Below are positions 43,355 to 53,066 of a stretch of DNA of 64,000 bases, in pieces. The stretch is from DASZQY01 sp963843565. GTDB lineage: Bacteria; Pseudomonadota; Alphaproteobacteria; Rhizobiales; Kaistiaceae. Each line of letters begins with the position of its first letter. The stretch's first letter is position 1. A program made the translations under genes and the position numbers. Below the pieces are notes generated by a model. That model saw only the letters and a program-made list of their open reading frames with translations. It did no database searches and had not been told where the DNA came from. The stretch spans positions 2,108,001-2,172,000 of the forward strand of contig CAWJKY010000003.1 in the NCBI GenBank assembly GCA_963843565.1, read 5' to 3'.

Positions 43355-44143
43355 ATGTCGAGGAGAAGCGCCTTGCCTGATCAAAACAGCCGCAACCCTT
43401 ATCTCGTCCAGCCCATCATGAAGGCGCTCAAGATGCTGGAGACGATCGGCGAGAAGGGTCATGACGTGACGCTCACCGAGGTCGCCAACGGTCTTCGACT
43501 GCCCAAGACGACCGCCTTCCGATATCTGCAAACGCTGGCGGCATCCGGGTTTCTGCGCCACGACCCCAATCATGATCGCTACAGCATCGGACCGCGGATG
43601 CGTATGTTCGCACAGGCGGACAAGAGCCTTCATCGTCTACGGCGCGTCGCGTTGCCCGCGATGGAGGCGCTCGGCCAACGGTTCAACGAGACAGTCAACC
43701 TGGCAATCGCGTCGGGTTTGCACGTCGTCTACGTCGAGATGATCGAAGCCAATCGTCCGCTGCGCATGCAGGCGCGCATCGGCGAGCGCCATCCGATCAC
43801 GGCGACCGCGCTTGGAAAGGCGATCCTGGCATTTCTGCCGACCGCTGAACGCTCGGCGATCCTCAATGCGCCGCTCTTGGAAATGACCACGAGGACGATC
43901 CGCTCGGCCGCGACACTGCGGCAACAGTTGCGCGACGTCGCGCGCAACGGCTACGCGATCGAGGCGGGAGAGACGGAGGAGGGCCTGGGCTGCATCGGCG
44001 CGCCGATTCTCGACGAAGAATCATACCCGCTTGCCGCGATCAGCCTGTCTGCCCCGGAACGTCGCCTTTCACCTGTGATGAACGACGCAATCACCGCCTT
44101 GCGCAATGCAGCGGCAACGGTGTCACAGAGCATGACCGGCTGA
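43355..44143 (+). CDS. IclR-family regulator of the sugar-acid operon
   Basis: 262 residues. The winged HTH (VTLTEVANGLRLPKTTAFRYLQTLAASGFL, about residues 33-62) is followed by a complete IclR ligand domain (AGETEEGLGCIGAPILDEESYPLAAISLSAP). It resembles KdgR-like regulators of sugar-acid catabolism. I chose the ATG at 43355; the frame is open to 43082 inside the divergent gene. Its last 123 bp are duplicated, in degraded form, at 31.9 kb. Confidence 0.92.
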   Translation: MSRRSALPDQNSRNPYLVQPIMKALKMLETIGEKGHDVTLTEVANGLRLPKTTAFRYLQTLAASGFLRHDPNHDRYSIGPRMRMFAQADKSLHRLRRVALPAMEALGQRFNETVNLAIASGLHVVYVEMIEANRPLRMQARIGERHPITATALGKAILAFLPTAERSAILNAPLLEMTTRTIRSAATLRQQLRDVARNGYAIEAGETEEGLGCIGAPILDEESYPLAAISLSAPERRLSPVMNDAITALRNAAATVSQSMTG

Positions 44144-44202
44144 CGGTCGCGCATCCCGGCCCGCGACTCAGGGTAGGCCGGGATGCCATTCGATGTGGCC
44201 CC
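44021..44202 (+). repeat. Direct repeat copy B (IclR 3' end and flank)
   Basis: This 182-bp segment is the intact counterpart of 31871-32021. It covers the end of the IclR gene and 59 bp beyond its stop, and matches copy A closely except for a 31-bp stretch missing from A. Confidence 0.75.
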
Positions 44203-44310
44203 AGGGGGCGCCTGCGGTGGTCTGTGCGAGTAGGCATCGAGGCGCGCACCGGGAGAGCGGCGAGGTTGTCGGCCCAACGCCCGACATACCGAGTCTCGCG
44301 AATTTCCCGC

Positions 44311-44412
44311 CTATGAAACAGCCCCTGCCCTCTGCAGCAAAGTGCGCACGTTCGACACATGCCACCGCCCTTCTCGCGCCGTCCGAACACCGCGATTGTT
44401 AAGTGCCGTAGC
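44311..44412 (-). pseudogene. C-terminal relic of a serine recombinase (resolvase)
   Basis: The translation ALNNRGVRTAREGRWHVSNV followed by RTLLQRAG is the typical end of large serine recombinases of the resolvase family (the Recombinase domain). Nothing else of such a protein is present; the frame continues upstream into an unrelated relic. It marks the trace of a lost mobile element. Confidence 0.65.
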
Positions 44413-44640
44413 CCGACCGCACAGATCAGTGACACCGCCACGTGCCTTCAGCCAGAAGATGGCGGCGGTTACGGATTGTGCCCCCTCTCCGGTCGGCCTT
44501 GCGGAACAGGCCCTCGGCGACCTTCGCGGTCGCCTTGACCTGTCCGGTGTCGAGTTCGTCGCGATAGTGCGTCCGGAGCGTCTTCGCATCGATGGCGAGC
44601 ACACAGGAGATCGCGTATTCCGGCACGCCATATCCGACAC
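44413..44640 (-). pseudogene. Relic of a small HTH protein common in alphaproteobacteria
   Basis: One frame reads YGVPEYAISCVLAIDAKTLR, then THYRDELDTGQVKATAKVAE and GLFRKA; after a 1-base shift near 44496-44498 the next frame continues TGEGAQSVTAAIFWLKARGG. Together they form a recognisable short HTH protein often linked to integrated elements. One extra base breaks it, and its C-terminus runs into the recombinase relic. Confidence 0.6.
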
Positions 44641-44749
44641 CGGCGCGCGACCGCTTTCTTTTGCGATGCTCGCGTTAACGAAGGGGTTCCATCTGCGCGC
44701 TATAAGCCAAAGAACGGCGTCCCAGTTCGTGAACGACGACAGATCGATC

Positions 44750-45733
44750 ATGACTAACAGATCGTCACCTTTGGCCAGGTTGGAATCGGCAGCGGCCCGG
44801 CTGGCGGAGGAACACGAGGTCGTCGATCAGCTCAATGCCGCTAAGGATGAACTTCAGACTCTCTACGCAGCGCTCGACAACGTGGAGAGTGGCCTCTTGC
44901 TGCTCGATAGCGAGCTGCGCGCTCAGTACGGCAATCCGGCCCTGCATGCCCTGTTCAAGAACGCCCCACCGGATTTGGTCCGCGCAACACACCCCCCGTA
45001 CGAAAACCTGCTCAGGGGCGCTCAGAACATATCTGCTGAGAGCCAAGACGACTATGTCCGCCGGCGCCTCGCATGGGTCAAGCGCGGCGGGCCCGAGCCA
45101 ATGGATCTCAAGATGGGCAACGGTGCCGTCGTGCGCTGCAACGTAGCGTCACTTCCCGGCGGCGGGCGGATGCTCATATACAGCGACGTTACCGATATCG
45201 TCCGCGCAGCGGAGGAGCTCGAGCGGCTGGCGACGATCGACGGCATGACCGGGATCTACAACCGGCGGCACTTCCTCGATCTGGCCGATCGCGAGTGGTC
45301 ACGCGCCCGGCGTCATGATCGAGCGATTTCGTTCTTGATGATTGACATCGACAATTTCAAACGCATCAACGACACATTCGGACATCAGGTTGGCGACGCT
45401 GTCATCTGCCACCTCGCAACGATGGCTCGCGGCAGCAAGCGAGACGCAGACGTGCTCGCCAGAGTCGGCGGCGAGGAATTTGCGTTGTTGCTCCCGGAGA
45501 CCAACCGCACCGACGCCAATATCGTGGCTGAACGACTGCGGCTGGAAGTGGCCCATACCAAGCCCCCGGTGGCACCGATCTCAGTCGCGCCCACCATCTC
45601 CGTCGGCGTAGCCGCGGCCACCAACGATATGCCTGACTTCTCCGCCCTCATGCGAGCGGCAGACGAAGCGCTGTATCAGGCGAAACGCAGTGGTCGCAAC
45701 CGAGTGGTTTGCCTGCAGGAAGCCAACGCCTGA
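44750..45733 (+). CDS. Diguanylate cyclase: PAS-like sensor plus GGDEF domain
   Basis: 327 residues from the ATG at 44750 (the frame is open to 44342, but upstream codes against the relics). Residues about 5-30 form a coiled coil, 35-140 a PAS_7-like domain (ALDNVESGLLLLDSELRAQYGN), and 155-320 a GGDEF domain with the active-site motif GGEEF preceded by an RDAD inhibitory site. It should make cyclic di-GMP from GTP and be product-inhibited. There is no membrane segment. The start is not marked by a good ribosome site. No EAL partner is near. Confidence 0.88.
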   Translation: MTNRSSPLARLESAAARLAEEHEVVDQLNAAKDELQTLYAALDNVESGLLLLDSELRAQYGNPALHALFKNAPPDLVRATHPPYENLLRGAQNISAESQDDYVRRRLAWVKRGGPEPMDLKMGNGAVVRCNVASLPGGGRMLIYSDVTDIVRAAEELERLATIDGMTGIYNRRHFLDLADREWSRARRHDRAISFLMIDIDNFKRINDTFGHQVGDAVICHLATMARGSKRDADVLARVGGEEFALLLPETNRTDANIVAERLRLEVAHTKPPVAPISVAPTISVGVAAATNDMPDFSALMRAADEALYQAKRSGRNRVVCLQEANA

Positions 45734-45904
45734 GGCCGCGGTCTTGCGCGTGCGTGGTGCCTGTACCTCCCGCGAGCCGGTGGCGGCGTCACGCCTCGAC
45801 GACGAACCCGGCGCCAATGCTCTTTGCAGTTATCACGGCGGAAGGTCAGGCAGCGGGTCGTTCTCCCTCGACCACCAACGATGTGGCCGAACGAACGCCC
45901 GGCA

Positions 45905-46678
45905 TCAGCTCATCCAGTTGCCGCCGTCTACATTGTAAGTCTGCGCAACGACGTAGTCCGCCTCTGGCGAGGCCAGAAAAATGGCCATGCCGGTGAGGTC
46001 CTGGGCGGTGCCCATGCGTCCCAAGGGTACGGCCTGTCCGACCAATCGCTTCTTCTCGCCGAGCGGCCGGTTCTCGTATTTGGCGAAAAGAGCGTCGACT
46101 CCGGTCCAATGTTCGCCGTCAACCACGCCGGGGGCGATGGCGTTGACATTGATGTTGTATTTGATCAGGTCGAGCCCGGCCGACTGGGTGAGACTGATCA
46201 CCGCCGCCTTGGTTGCGCAGTAGACGGCAACCAGCGCCTCGCCGCGGCGACCGGCCTGGCTGGCCATATTGATAATCTTGCCGCCCTTTCCGCCGCGTAT
46301 CATGGCTTTGGCCACGGCTTGCAATGTGAACAAGGTTCCTGAGAGGTTGATGGAAATGAGCCTGTCGAAACTCTCGCGCGTGATCTCGACGATGGGGGCC
46401 ATGTCAAAGACGCCGGCATTGTTGATCAGAATGTCGATGCTCCCCGTCCGTGCCTCGACAGCCGCCACTGCCGCATCGATCGAGGTCTGGTCGGTCACAT
46501 CCATCTCGATGGCATAGGCACTGGGGCCGATGGACGAGGCGGTCTCTTCGGCGCGGGCGACGTTGACGTCCGCGATGGCCACCGTGGCTCCCTCGCGTAC
46601 ATAGGCGGCCGCGAACGCCGCGCCAATTCCGCGCGCCGCGCCGGTGATCAGGGCGGATTTGCCTGCGAGTCTGTTCAT
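45905..46678 (-). CDS. smoS: Sorbitol dehydrogenase SmoS (SDR)
   Basis: 257 residues. TGAARGIG, INNAGVFD and YCATKAA are the SDR motifs. Long stretches (APIVEITRESFDRL, GGKIINMASQAGRRGEALV, INVNAIAPGVVDGEHW, YVVAQTYNVDGGNWMS) agree almost exactly with my memory of Rhodobacter SmoS, which oxidises D-sorbitol to D-fructose and galactitol to tagatose. It is the last gene of the smo-type operon. GGAAAGGCG precedes the ATG, next to a palindrome. Confidence 0.92.
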   Translation of the reverse strand: MNRLAGKSALITGAARGIGAAFAAAYVREGATVAIADVNVARAEETASSIGPSAYAIEMDVTDQTSIDAAVAAVEARTGSIDILINNAGVFDMAPIVEITRESFDRLISINLSGTLFTLQAVAKAMIRGGKGGKIINMASQAGRRGEALVAVYCATKAAVISLTQSAGLDLIKYNINVNAIAPGVVDGEHWTGVDALFAKYENRPLGEKKRLVGQAVPLGRMGTAQDLTGMAIFLASPEADYVVAQTYNVDGGNWMS

Positions 46679-46691
46679 TGGGTGATTCGCC

Positions 46692-46707
46692 TTTCCGCGG
46701 GCGGAAA
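46692..46707. promoter_or_regulatory. Palindrome just upstream of smoS
   Basis: TTTCCGC-GG-GCGGAAA is a perfect inverted repeat 14 bp ahead of the smoS start, with a T-run on its minus-strand 5' side. It may be an operator, or a hairpin that affects translation. It lies in the 255-bp gap between the two SDR genes, which is otherwise empty. Confidence 0.35.
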
Positions 46708-46933
46708 AAAAGTGAACGCGACCATCTTCCGGCGTCGGAAGGAAGTGTCGCTATGCTCGGCAGCGTACTCTCCGGCGAGCCGCGGTCAAACGCGGCGCGT
46801 CTCGAACGACGGTGTGCGGACTGGCACCTTCCGCAACGTGACGGCAGCCGCGATCGCTACTTGCTCCGGCGTCTTGGCGCCCACACCGACCAGCGCAGGC
46901 AATGACGCCCGAACAGGATCGGGGGCGGCACCG

Positions 46934-47707
46934 TTACCAGCAGGTGTAGCCGCCATCCACGATCACGATACTGCCGGTCATCAAACTGGCGGCCTGGCCG
47001 GCGAGGAAGAGGACGACCGAGGCCACTTCCTCGACTTCGCCCATGCGTCCCATCGGCGTGCCGCCGATCCATGCCTCGTACATCTTGGCGTCGTTCTTCA
47101 CGAACGCGTTGAGCGGCGTGTTGATGTAGGTCGGCGCCACCGCGTTGACGCGCACCCCGCGGGCGCCCCACTCGGCCGCGAGCGACTTGGTGAGGTGGTG
47201 CACGCCCGCCTTCGAGGCGTTGTAGAAGGCCTGCTCCTGCGGCTTGTTGACGATGAAGCCCGACATCGAGCCGACATTGACGATCGACCCGGACTTCGCC
47301 GCCAGCATGTGTTTGCCGAAGGCCCGGCAGCACCAAAACGTCCCGTTCAGGTTGACATCGAGGACGTTCAGCCAGTGCTCGTCGGTCACCGTTTCGGCCG
47401 GGGTCATCGAACGTGCGATACCGGCGTTGTTGACGAGAACGTCGACCTTCCCGTAGCGGCCGACGATGTCGTCGGCGACCGCGTTGACCTGATCGGTCCG
47501 GGTGACGTCCATCTCGACAAAATCGACGTTGTAGCCCTTCGCCTTCATGGCAGCCTGGGCCTCGCGGCCGACAGCCACGTTGTTGTCGGCGATGATGGTG
47601 CGGGCGCCCGCCTCGACAAGCGCCTCGACGCAGGCCAGACCGATCGCCTGGGCACCGCCTGTGACCAGCGCGACCTGCCCGTCCAGCTTGAACATTTCCA
47701 GATACAT
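46934..47707 (-). CDS. Short-chain polyol dehydrogenase
   Basis: 257 residues. TGGAQAIG, NNAGIARS and YNASKAG are the SDR motifs, and VDGGYTCW the end. It resembles xylitol/D-arabinitol or L-iditol dehydrogenases. The ATG at 47707 follows AGAGGTTGGAAG; the frame is open to 47782. Lying between smoK and smoS, it probably handles a second polyol, perhaps in place of the larger MtlK mannitol dehydrogenase, which is absent here. Confidence 0.88.
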   Translation of the reverse strand: MYLEMFKLDGQVALVTGGAQAIGLACVEALVEAGARTIIADNNVAVGREAQAAMKAKGYNVDFVEMDVTRTDQVNAVADDIVGRYGKVDVLVNNAGIARSMTPAETVTDEHWLNVLDVNLNGTFWCCRAFGKHMLAAKSGSIVNVGSMSGFIVNKPQEQAFYNASKAGVHHLTKSLAAEWGARGVRVNAVAPTYINTPLNAFVKNDAKMYEAWIGGTPMGRMGEVEEVASVVLFLAGQAASLMTGSIVIVDGGYTCW

Positions 47708-47753
47708 GACTTCCAACCTCTTTGAGAACGCGACGGGCAACCTGCTCCCGCCG

Positions 47754-48755
<1,002 letters not shown>

Positions 48756-48783
48756 CAGGTCGCTCCCCGGCTTGAAGTTGTGG

Positions 48784-49614
48784 TCATTTCACCGCTCCGA
48801 AGGTCAGGCCGCGCACGAGCTGGCGTTGCGAGAACCAGCCGAGCAACAGGATCGGCACGATCGCAAGCGTCGAGGCGGCGGAGAGCTTGGCCCAGAACAG
48901 CCCCTCCGGGCTGGAGTACGAGGCGATGAACGCGGTCAGCGGCGCGGCATTCGCGGCCGTCAGGTTGAGCGTCCAGAACGCTTCGTTCCACGCCAGGATG
49001 ATATTGAGAAGCATCGTCGAGGCGATGCCCGGCACCGCCATGGGAAGGAGCACGTAGACGATCTCCTTCCACAGGACCGCCCCGTCCATGCGGCTCGCTT
49101 CGAGAATGTCGACGGGGATTTCCTTGAAGTAGGTGTAGAGCATCCAGATGACGATCGGCAGGTCGATCAGCATCAGGACGACCGTCAACCCCCACAGGTT
49201 GTCCAGCAGGCCGAGGTTCTTGAAGATCAGGTAGATCGGCACCAGCACCCCGACGGCCGGCATCATCTTGGTAGACAGCATCCACATCAGCACGTCCTTC
49301 GTGCGCCGCGTCGGCGAGAAGGCCATCGACCACGCGCCCGGCACCGCGATGAGCAGCGCGAGCAGCGTCGACCCGCCGGCGATCACCACCGAATTGAAGA
49401 AGTGCCTGAAGTAGTTGGACCGCGACTGGACCTCGAAGAAGTTCTCGACCGTCCAGTGCGGTGGCAGGAACGACGGCGGAAAGAGAATGGCGTCGCCCTC
49501 GGTCTTGAAGGCGGTCAGGAACGTCCACAGGATCGGGAAGAACAGGATGAAAGCCACGAACCACGCCAGGATCGTGAAGGTCCACTTCCTTCGTGCCGGA
49601 ACCGCGCGCGCCAT
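48784..49614 (-). CDS. smoG: Polyol ABC transporter permease SmoG
   Basis: 276 residues with six membrane segments and the EAA loop DILEASRMDGAVLWKEIVYVLLPMAVPG. The C-terminus QRQLVRGLTFGAVK is characteristic of polyol and maltose MalG-type permeases. It starts three bases after the SmoF stop. It forms the channel with SmoF. Confidence 0.9.
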   Translation of the reverse strand: MARAVPARRKWTFTILAWFVAFILFFPILWTFLTAFKTEGDAILFPPSFLPPHWTVENFFEVQSRSNYFRHFFNSVVIAGGSTLLALLIAVPGAWSMAFSPTRRTKDVLMWMLSTKMMPAVGVLVPIYLIFKNLGLLDNLWGLTVVLMLIDLPIVIWMLYTYFKEIPVDILEASRMDGAVLWKEIVYVLLPMAVPGIASTMLLNIILAWNEAFWTLNLTAANAAPLTAFIASYSSPEGLFWAKLSAASTLAIVPILLLGWFSQRQLVRGLTFGAVK

Positions 49615-49617
49615 GGC

Positions 49618-50490
49618 TCAGGTCTCCAGGTTCTTGCCGACGATGCGGATCAGGAAGATCGCAACGATGTTGGCGAGGATCACCGCGACGACACCGCCGG
49701 CGGACGCGCCGCCGACGTCGTAATCGAGCAGCGCCTGGTGATAGACGAGGTAAGCGATGTTGGTTGAGGCGTACCCCGGCCCGCCGCTGGTCGTGACCAG
49801 GATCTCGGCGAAGATCGACAGCAGGAAGATCGTCTCGATGAGGATCACCACCGTAATCGCGCGCGAAAGGTGCGGCAGCACGATGTAGATGAAGCGGTTG
49901 AAAGCGTTGGCGCCGTCCATGTCGGCGGCTTCCATCTGCTCTTCGTCGAGCGACTGCATGGCGGTCAGCAGGATGAGCGTCGCGAACGGCAGCCACTGCC
50001 ATGCGACGATGACGATGATCGAAAAGAGCGGATAGTCCTGCAGCCAGGGGATCGGCGCGATGCCGAGGCGCGTCGTGATCCAGGCGAAGATTCCGTAGTT
50101 CGGATCGAGCATCATGTTCTTCCACACCAGCGCCGAGACGGTCGGCATGATGAAGAAGGGCGAGATGACGAGGATGCGGACGATCCCCAGTCCGAAGATC
50201 TCCTGGTTCAGCAGGAGCCCCAGGAAGATGCCGCCAACGACGGTGATGGCGAGCACCGACCCGGTCAGGAGCAGCGTGTTGACGAACGCCTGGGTGAACG
50301 AGGGATCGGTGAGGAAATAGTAGTAGTTCGACCAGCCGGCGAAGCCACTGTTGATCGGGTTGAGCAGATTGTAGCGCTGGAACGAATACCAGAGCGTCAG
50401 ACCCAGCGGCACGGCCATCCACACGAAGAGGACGACAACCGACGGCAATACCATCGCGCGCGCCAGACTGCGGGTATTTTGGGTCGCCAT
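49618..50490 (-). CDS. smoF: Polyol ABC transporter permease SmoF
   Basis: 290 residues from the ATG at 50490. It has six membrane segments and the EAA loop EEQMEAADMDGANAFNRFIYIVLPHLSRA. PINSGFAGWSNYYYFLTDPSF is typical of SmoF/MtlF. A strong hairpin lies between it and the binding-protein gene. Confidence 0.9.
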   Translation of the reverse strand: MATQNTRSLARAMVLPSVVVLFVWMAVPLGLTLWYSFQRYNLLNPINSGFAGWSNYYYFLTDPSFTQAFVNTLLLTGSVLAITVVGGIFLGLLLNQEIFGLGIVRILVISPFFIMPTVSALVWKNMMLDPNYGIFAWITTRLGIAPIPWLQDYPLFSIIVIVAWQWLPFATLILLTAMQSLDEEQMEAADMDGANAFNRFIYIVLPHLSRAITVVILIETIFLLSIFAEILVTTSGGPGYASTNIAYLVYHQALLDYDVGGASAGGVVAVILANIVAIFLIRIVGKNLET

Positions 50491-50593
50491 CTCTGCCCCC
50501 CTCCTCCGGCGCGGCACGCCGCTCCCGGATCCTGGAACTTCTCGACGATGCTACTCAGGCATTCGCGCAGACCGGCTGCGCGGAAGTCACCCT

Positions 50594-50626
50594 GGGAGGC
50601 GGCCGGAGCACGTCCGGCCGTCTCCC
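50594..50626. other. Strong intercistronic hairpin after smoE
   Basis: GGGAG (50594-50598) and CGGCCGGA (50600-50607) pair with TCCGGCCG (50613-50620) and CTCCC (50622-50626), with one mismatch. It lies just downstream of the smoE stop and ahead of smoF. No T-tract follows. Confidence 0.6.
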
Positions 50627-50642
50627 GGGTTCGGGAGGTGAA

Positions 50643-51957
50643 CTACTTGATGTAGCCCGCCTTGGTCATGGTGCGCGTGGCAACGTCCTGCGCCTGCTTG
50701 AGCGCATCGTCGACACTGGACTGCCCGGCGAGGGCGGCCGAGAAGATCTGGCCGACCGTGTCGCCAAGCCCCTGGAACTCGGGGATCGCGACGAACTGAA
50801 CGCCGGTGTAGGGCACCGGCTTCACCGTCGGGTGCTGCGGATCAGCCGCGTCGATCGACGCCAGCGTCATCGCCGCGAACGGCGCCGCGCTCGTGTACGC
50901 GGAGTTCTTGTACAGCGAGGTCCGCGTCCCCGGAGGCACGTTCGCCCAACCCTCCTTGCTGGCCACGAGCTCAAGGTAGTGCTTGCTGGTCGCCCACGCG
51001 ATGAACTTCTCGGCGGCGTCGACCTTCTGCGAGCCGGCGGGAATGGCCAGGGCCCACGACCACAGCCAGTTGGCGCGCTTGCCAAGGCCCTTGTCCGGCG
51101 CCAGGGCGAAGCCGACCTTGTCGGCGACTGTCGAGTTCTTCGGATCGGTGACGAACGAACCGGCGACCGTGGCGTCGATCCACATGCCGCACTTGCCCTG
51201 CTGGAACAGCGTCAGGTTCTCGTTGAAACCGTTCGACGAAGCGCCGGCGGGGCCGTCAGCCTTCATCAGGTCGACGTAGAACTGGATGGCGTCGTGCCAC
51301 TCGGCCGAGTCGAACTGCGGCTTCCAGCTTTCGTCGAACCAGCGCGCGCCGAACGAGTTGGCGAGCGTGGTGAGGAAGGCCATGTTCTCGCCCCAGCCCG
51401 CCTTGCCGCGCAGGCAGATGCCGTTGACGCCGTTGGCGCGGTCGGTCATCGCGTCGGCGGCCTTCTTGATGAAGTCCCAGGTCGGCTTGTCGGGCATGGT
51501 CAGCCCGGCCTTCTCCATCAGGTCCTTGCGGTACATGACGTAGCTCGAACTCGCCATAGAAGGGCGCGGCGTAGAGCTTGCCGTCGGAGCTGAGACCCGA
51601 GCGGATGGCGGGCAGCAGGTCGTTGACGTCGTAGTCGGCGCCAAGATTGTCGAGCGCGACCAGCCAGCCCTGCTTCGCCCAGATCGGAACCTCATAGGTG
51701 CCGATGGTCAGGACGTCGTACTGGCCGCCCTTGGTGGCGATGTCGGTCGTCACCTTCTGGCGGAGCACGTTCTCCTCGAGGGTGACCCACTGCAACGTGA
51801 TGTCGGGATTCGCTTTGGTGAAGTCGTCCGTCAGCTTCTGCATGCGGATCATATCGCCGTTATTGACGGTGGCGATTGTCAGCTGAGTGGCCGCGGAAGC
51901 CTGGCCGAAAGCGAATAGGGAAACTGCGCCCACGAGGGCGCCGATCAAAGGCTTCAT
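50643..51957 (-). pseudogene. smoE: Polyol-binding protein SmoE with a single frameshift
   Basis: The signal peptide (MKPLIGALVGAVSLFAFGQA) and the first ~137 residues read from 51957 to YAAPFYGE. The remainder (SSYVMYRKDLMEKAGLTMPD through DVATRTMTKAGYIK) lies in another frame. One extra base at 51548-51549 (AA on the plus strand) separates GGC GAG from TCG AGC TAC; removing it restores an intact SmoE-like sorbitol/mannitol-binding protein of about 437 residues. The rest is undamaged, so the mutation is very recent or is a sequencing error. If real, the importer lacks its receptor. Confidence 0.85.
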
Positions 51958-51978
51958 GATTTCCTCCCATTCACCACC

Positions 51979-52013
51979 GTGAGCATTTGCTCCGGTGTTA
52001 AGCAGATGCTCAC
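51979..52013. promoter_or_regulatory. SmoC operator candidate upstream of smoE
   Basis: GTGAGCATTTGC (51979-51990) and GCAGATGCTCAC (52002-52013) are 12-bp inverted arms with one mismatched pair, 22 bp before the smoE start. It is the only long inverted repeat in the 134-bp gap between the regulator gene and the transporter genes, so binding by the SorC-type regulator is likely. Confidence 0.6.
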
Positions 52014-52091
52014 ACACCTGCGACAGTCTGTCAATGGCCGCTGGAGGCGGCGACAAGGTCATCGATGCAAATCGGGGAAAAGGGGGAGGGA

Positions 52092-53066
52092 CTAGCCGGT
52101 CGAAAGCAAGGCCGTTGCGGTCGCCTCGTCGGTCACAAGTCCAGTGACCTGCCGCCCGGCGAGCGCCGCGCGAATCGCGTTGACCTTGCCCGGCCCGAGC
52201 GCCGCCCCCACCACCAGACGCCCGTCGCCGGCCGTCAGCGGCGCCGACGTGATGCGCAGATTGGTTCCGGTCTTCAGCGCCACGCCGTTCTTGTCGAACG
52301 CCCAGCCGACGACTTCGCCGACCGCGCCGGCGCCCATCAGATCGAGCAGCTGATCGCGCGACAGGAAACCGTCGACGAACACTTGCGCTTCCATGTCCAT
52401 CTGGCCGATGCCGACCACGGTCACGTCAGCCCGCCCGGCGAGTTCGTGGACGTGCCGGAAAGGCTCGATCGACAGAAGCAGATCGCGCTCCTTGCGGCTT
52501 GCCGCGAGAAGCGGGAGCGGAAGCGGGTAGTGGCGCGCCCGGGTGAGATCGGCGAGGCGGGTCAGCGCATCGAAGAAGCTCGCCGATCCGTCGGGAGCGA
52601 TGTTGCCGACCAGTGACACGAGCTGGTGATGCGGCGCGTTCGTCGGGCGCACCTGATCGACGGCGGCGCGCAGCATCCGCCCCGTGCCGACGGCGATGAT
52701 GATCGGATTGGCGGCGGCCAGCTTCTGTTCGAGGAAGCCGGCGAGACTTGCCGCCGCGCCATTGACGTTGGCCGGGTTCTTCGGATCAGTCGGAACGATG
52801 TCGCAGTAGGCGAGCTGGAACCGGTCGGTCATGCGGCGGGCGAGTTCCATGCACGCCGCGATCGGATGGTCGAGCCGAAAGGTGATCAGCCGCTCGGACA
52901 AGGCCAGAGAAACCAGCCGCTGGGCGGTCGGCCGCGAGACGTTCATCTTGCGGGCGATCTCGTCCTGGGTATTGCCGGCGATGTAGTAGAGCCAGCCGGC
53001 GCGCGCAGCGTCGTCGAGGCGCTCCGCCTGATCGTTCTTCTTCGACCCGTTCGACGGTCGCGACAT
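52092..53066 (-). CDS. smoC: SorC/DeoR-type sugar-binding transcriptional regulator
   Basis: 324 residues. The N-terminal HTH (IAGNTQDEIARKMNVSRPTAQRLVSLALSERLI) is followed by a SorC sugar-phosphate-binding domain (IIIAVGTGRMLRAAVDQV, SLVGNIAPDGSASFFDALTRLAD, FVDGFLSRDQLLDLMGAGAVGEVVGW). The ATG at 53066 overlaps the HAD-gene stop by one base; the longer frame to 53411 is a shadow. It lies just before the smo transporter genes and probably represses them until a polyol or its phosphate is present. Confidence 0.9.
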   Translation of the reverse strand: MSRPSNGSKKNDQAERLDDAARAGWLYYIAGNTQDEIARKMNVSRPTAQRLVSLALSERLITFRLDHPIAACMELARRMTDRFQLAYCDIVPTDPKNPANVNGAAASLAGFLEQKLAAANPIIIAVGTGRMLRAAVDQVRPTNAPHHQLVSLVGNIAPDGSASFFDALTRLADLTRARHYPLPLPLLAASRKERDLLLSIEPFRHVHELAGRADVTVVGIGQMDMEAQVFVDGFLSRDQLLDLMGAGAVGEVVGWAFDKNGVALKTGTNLRITSAPLTAGDGRLVVGAALGPGKVNAIRAALAGRQVTGLVTDEATATALLSTG

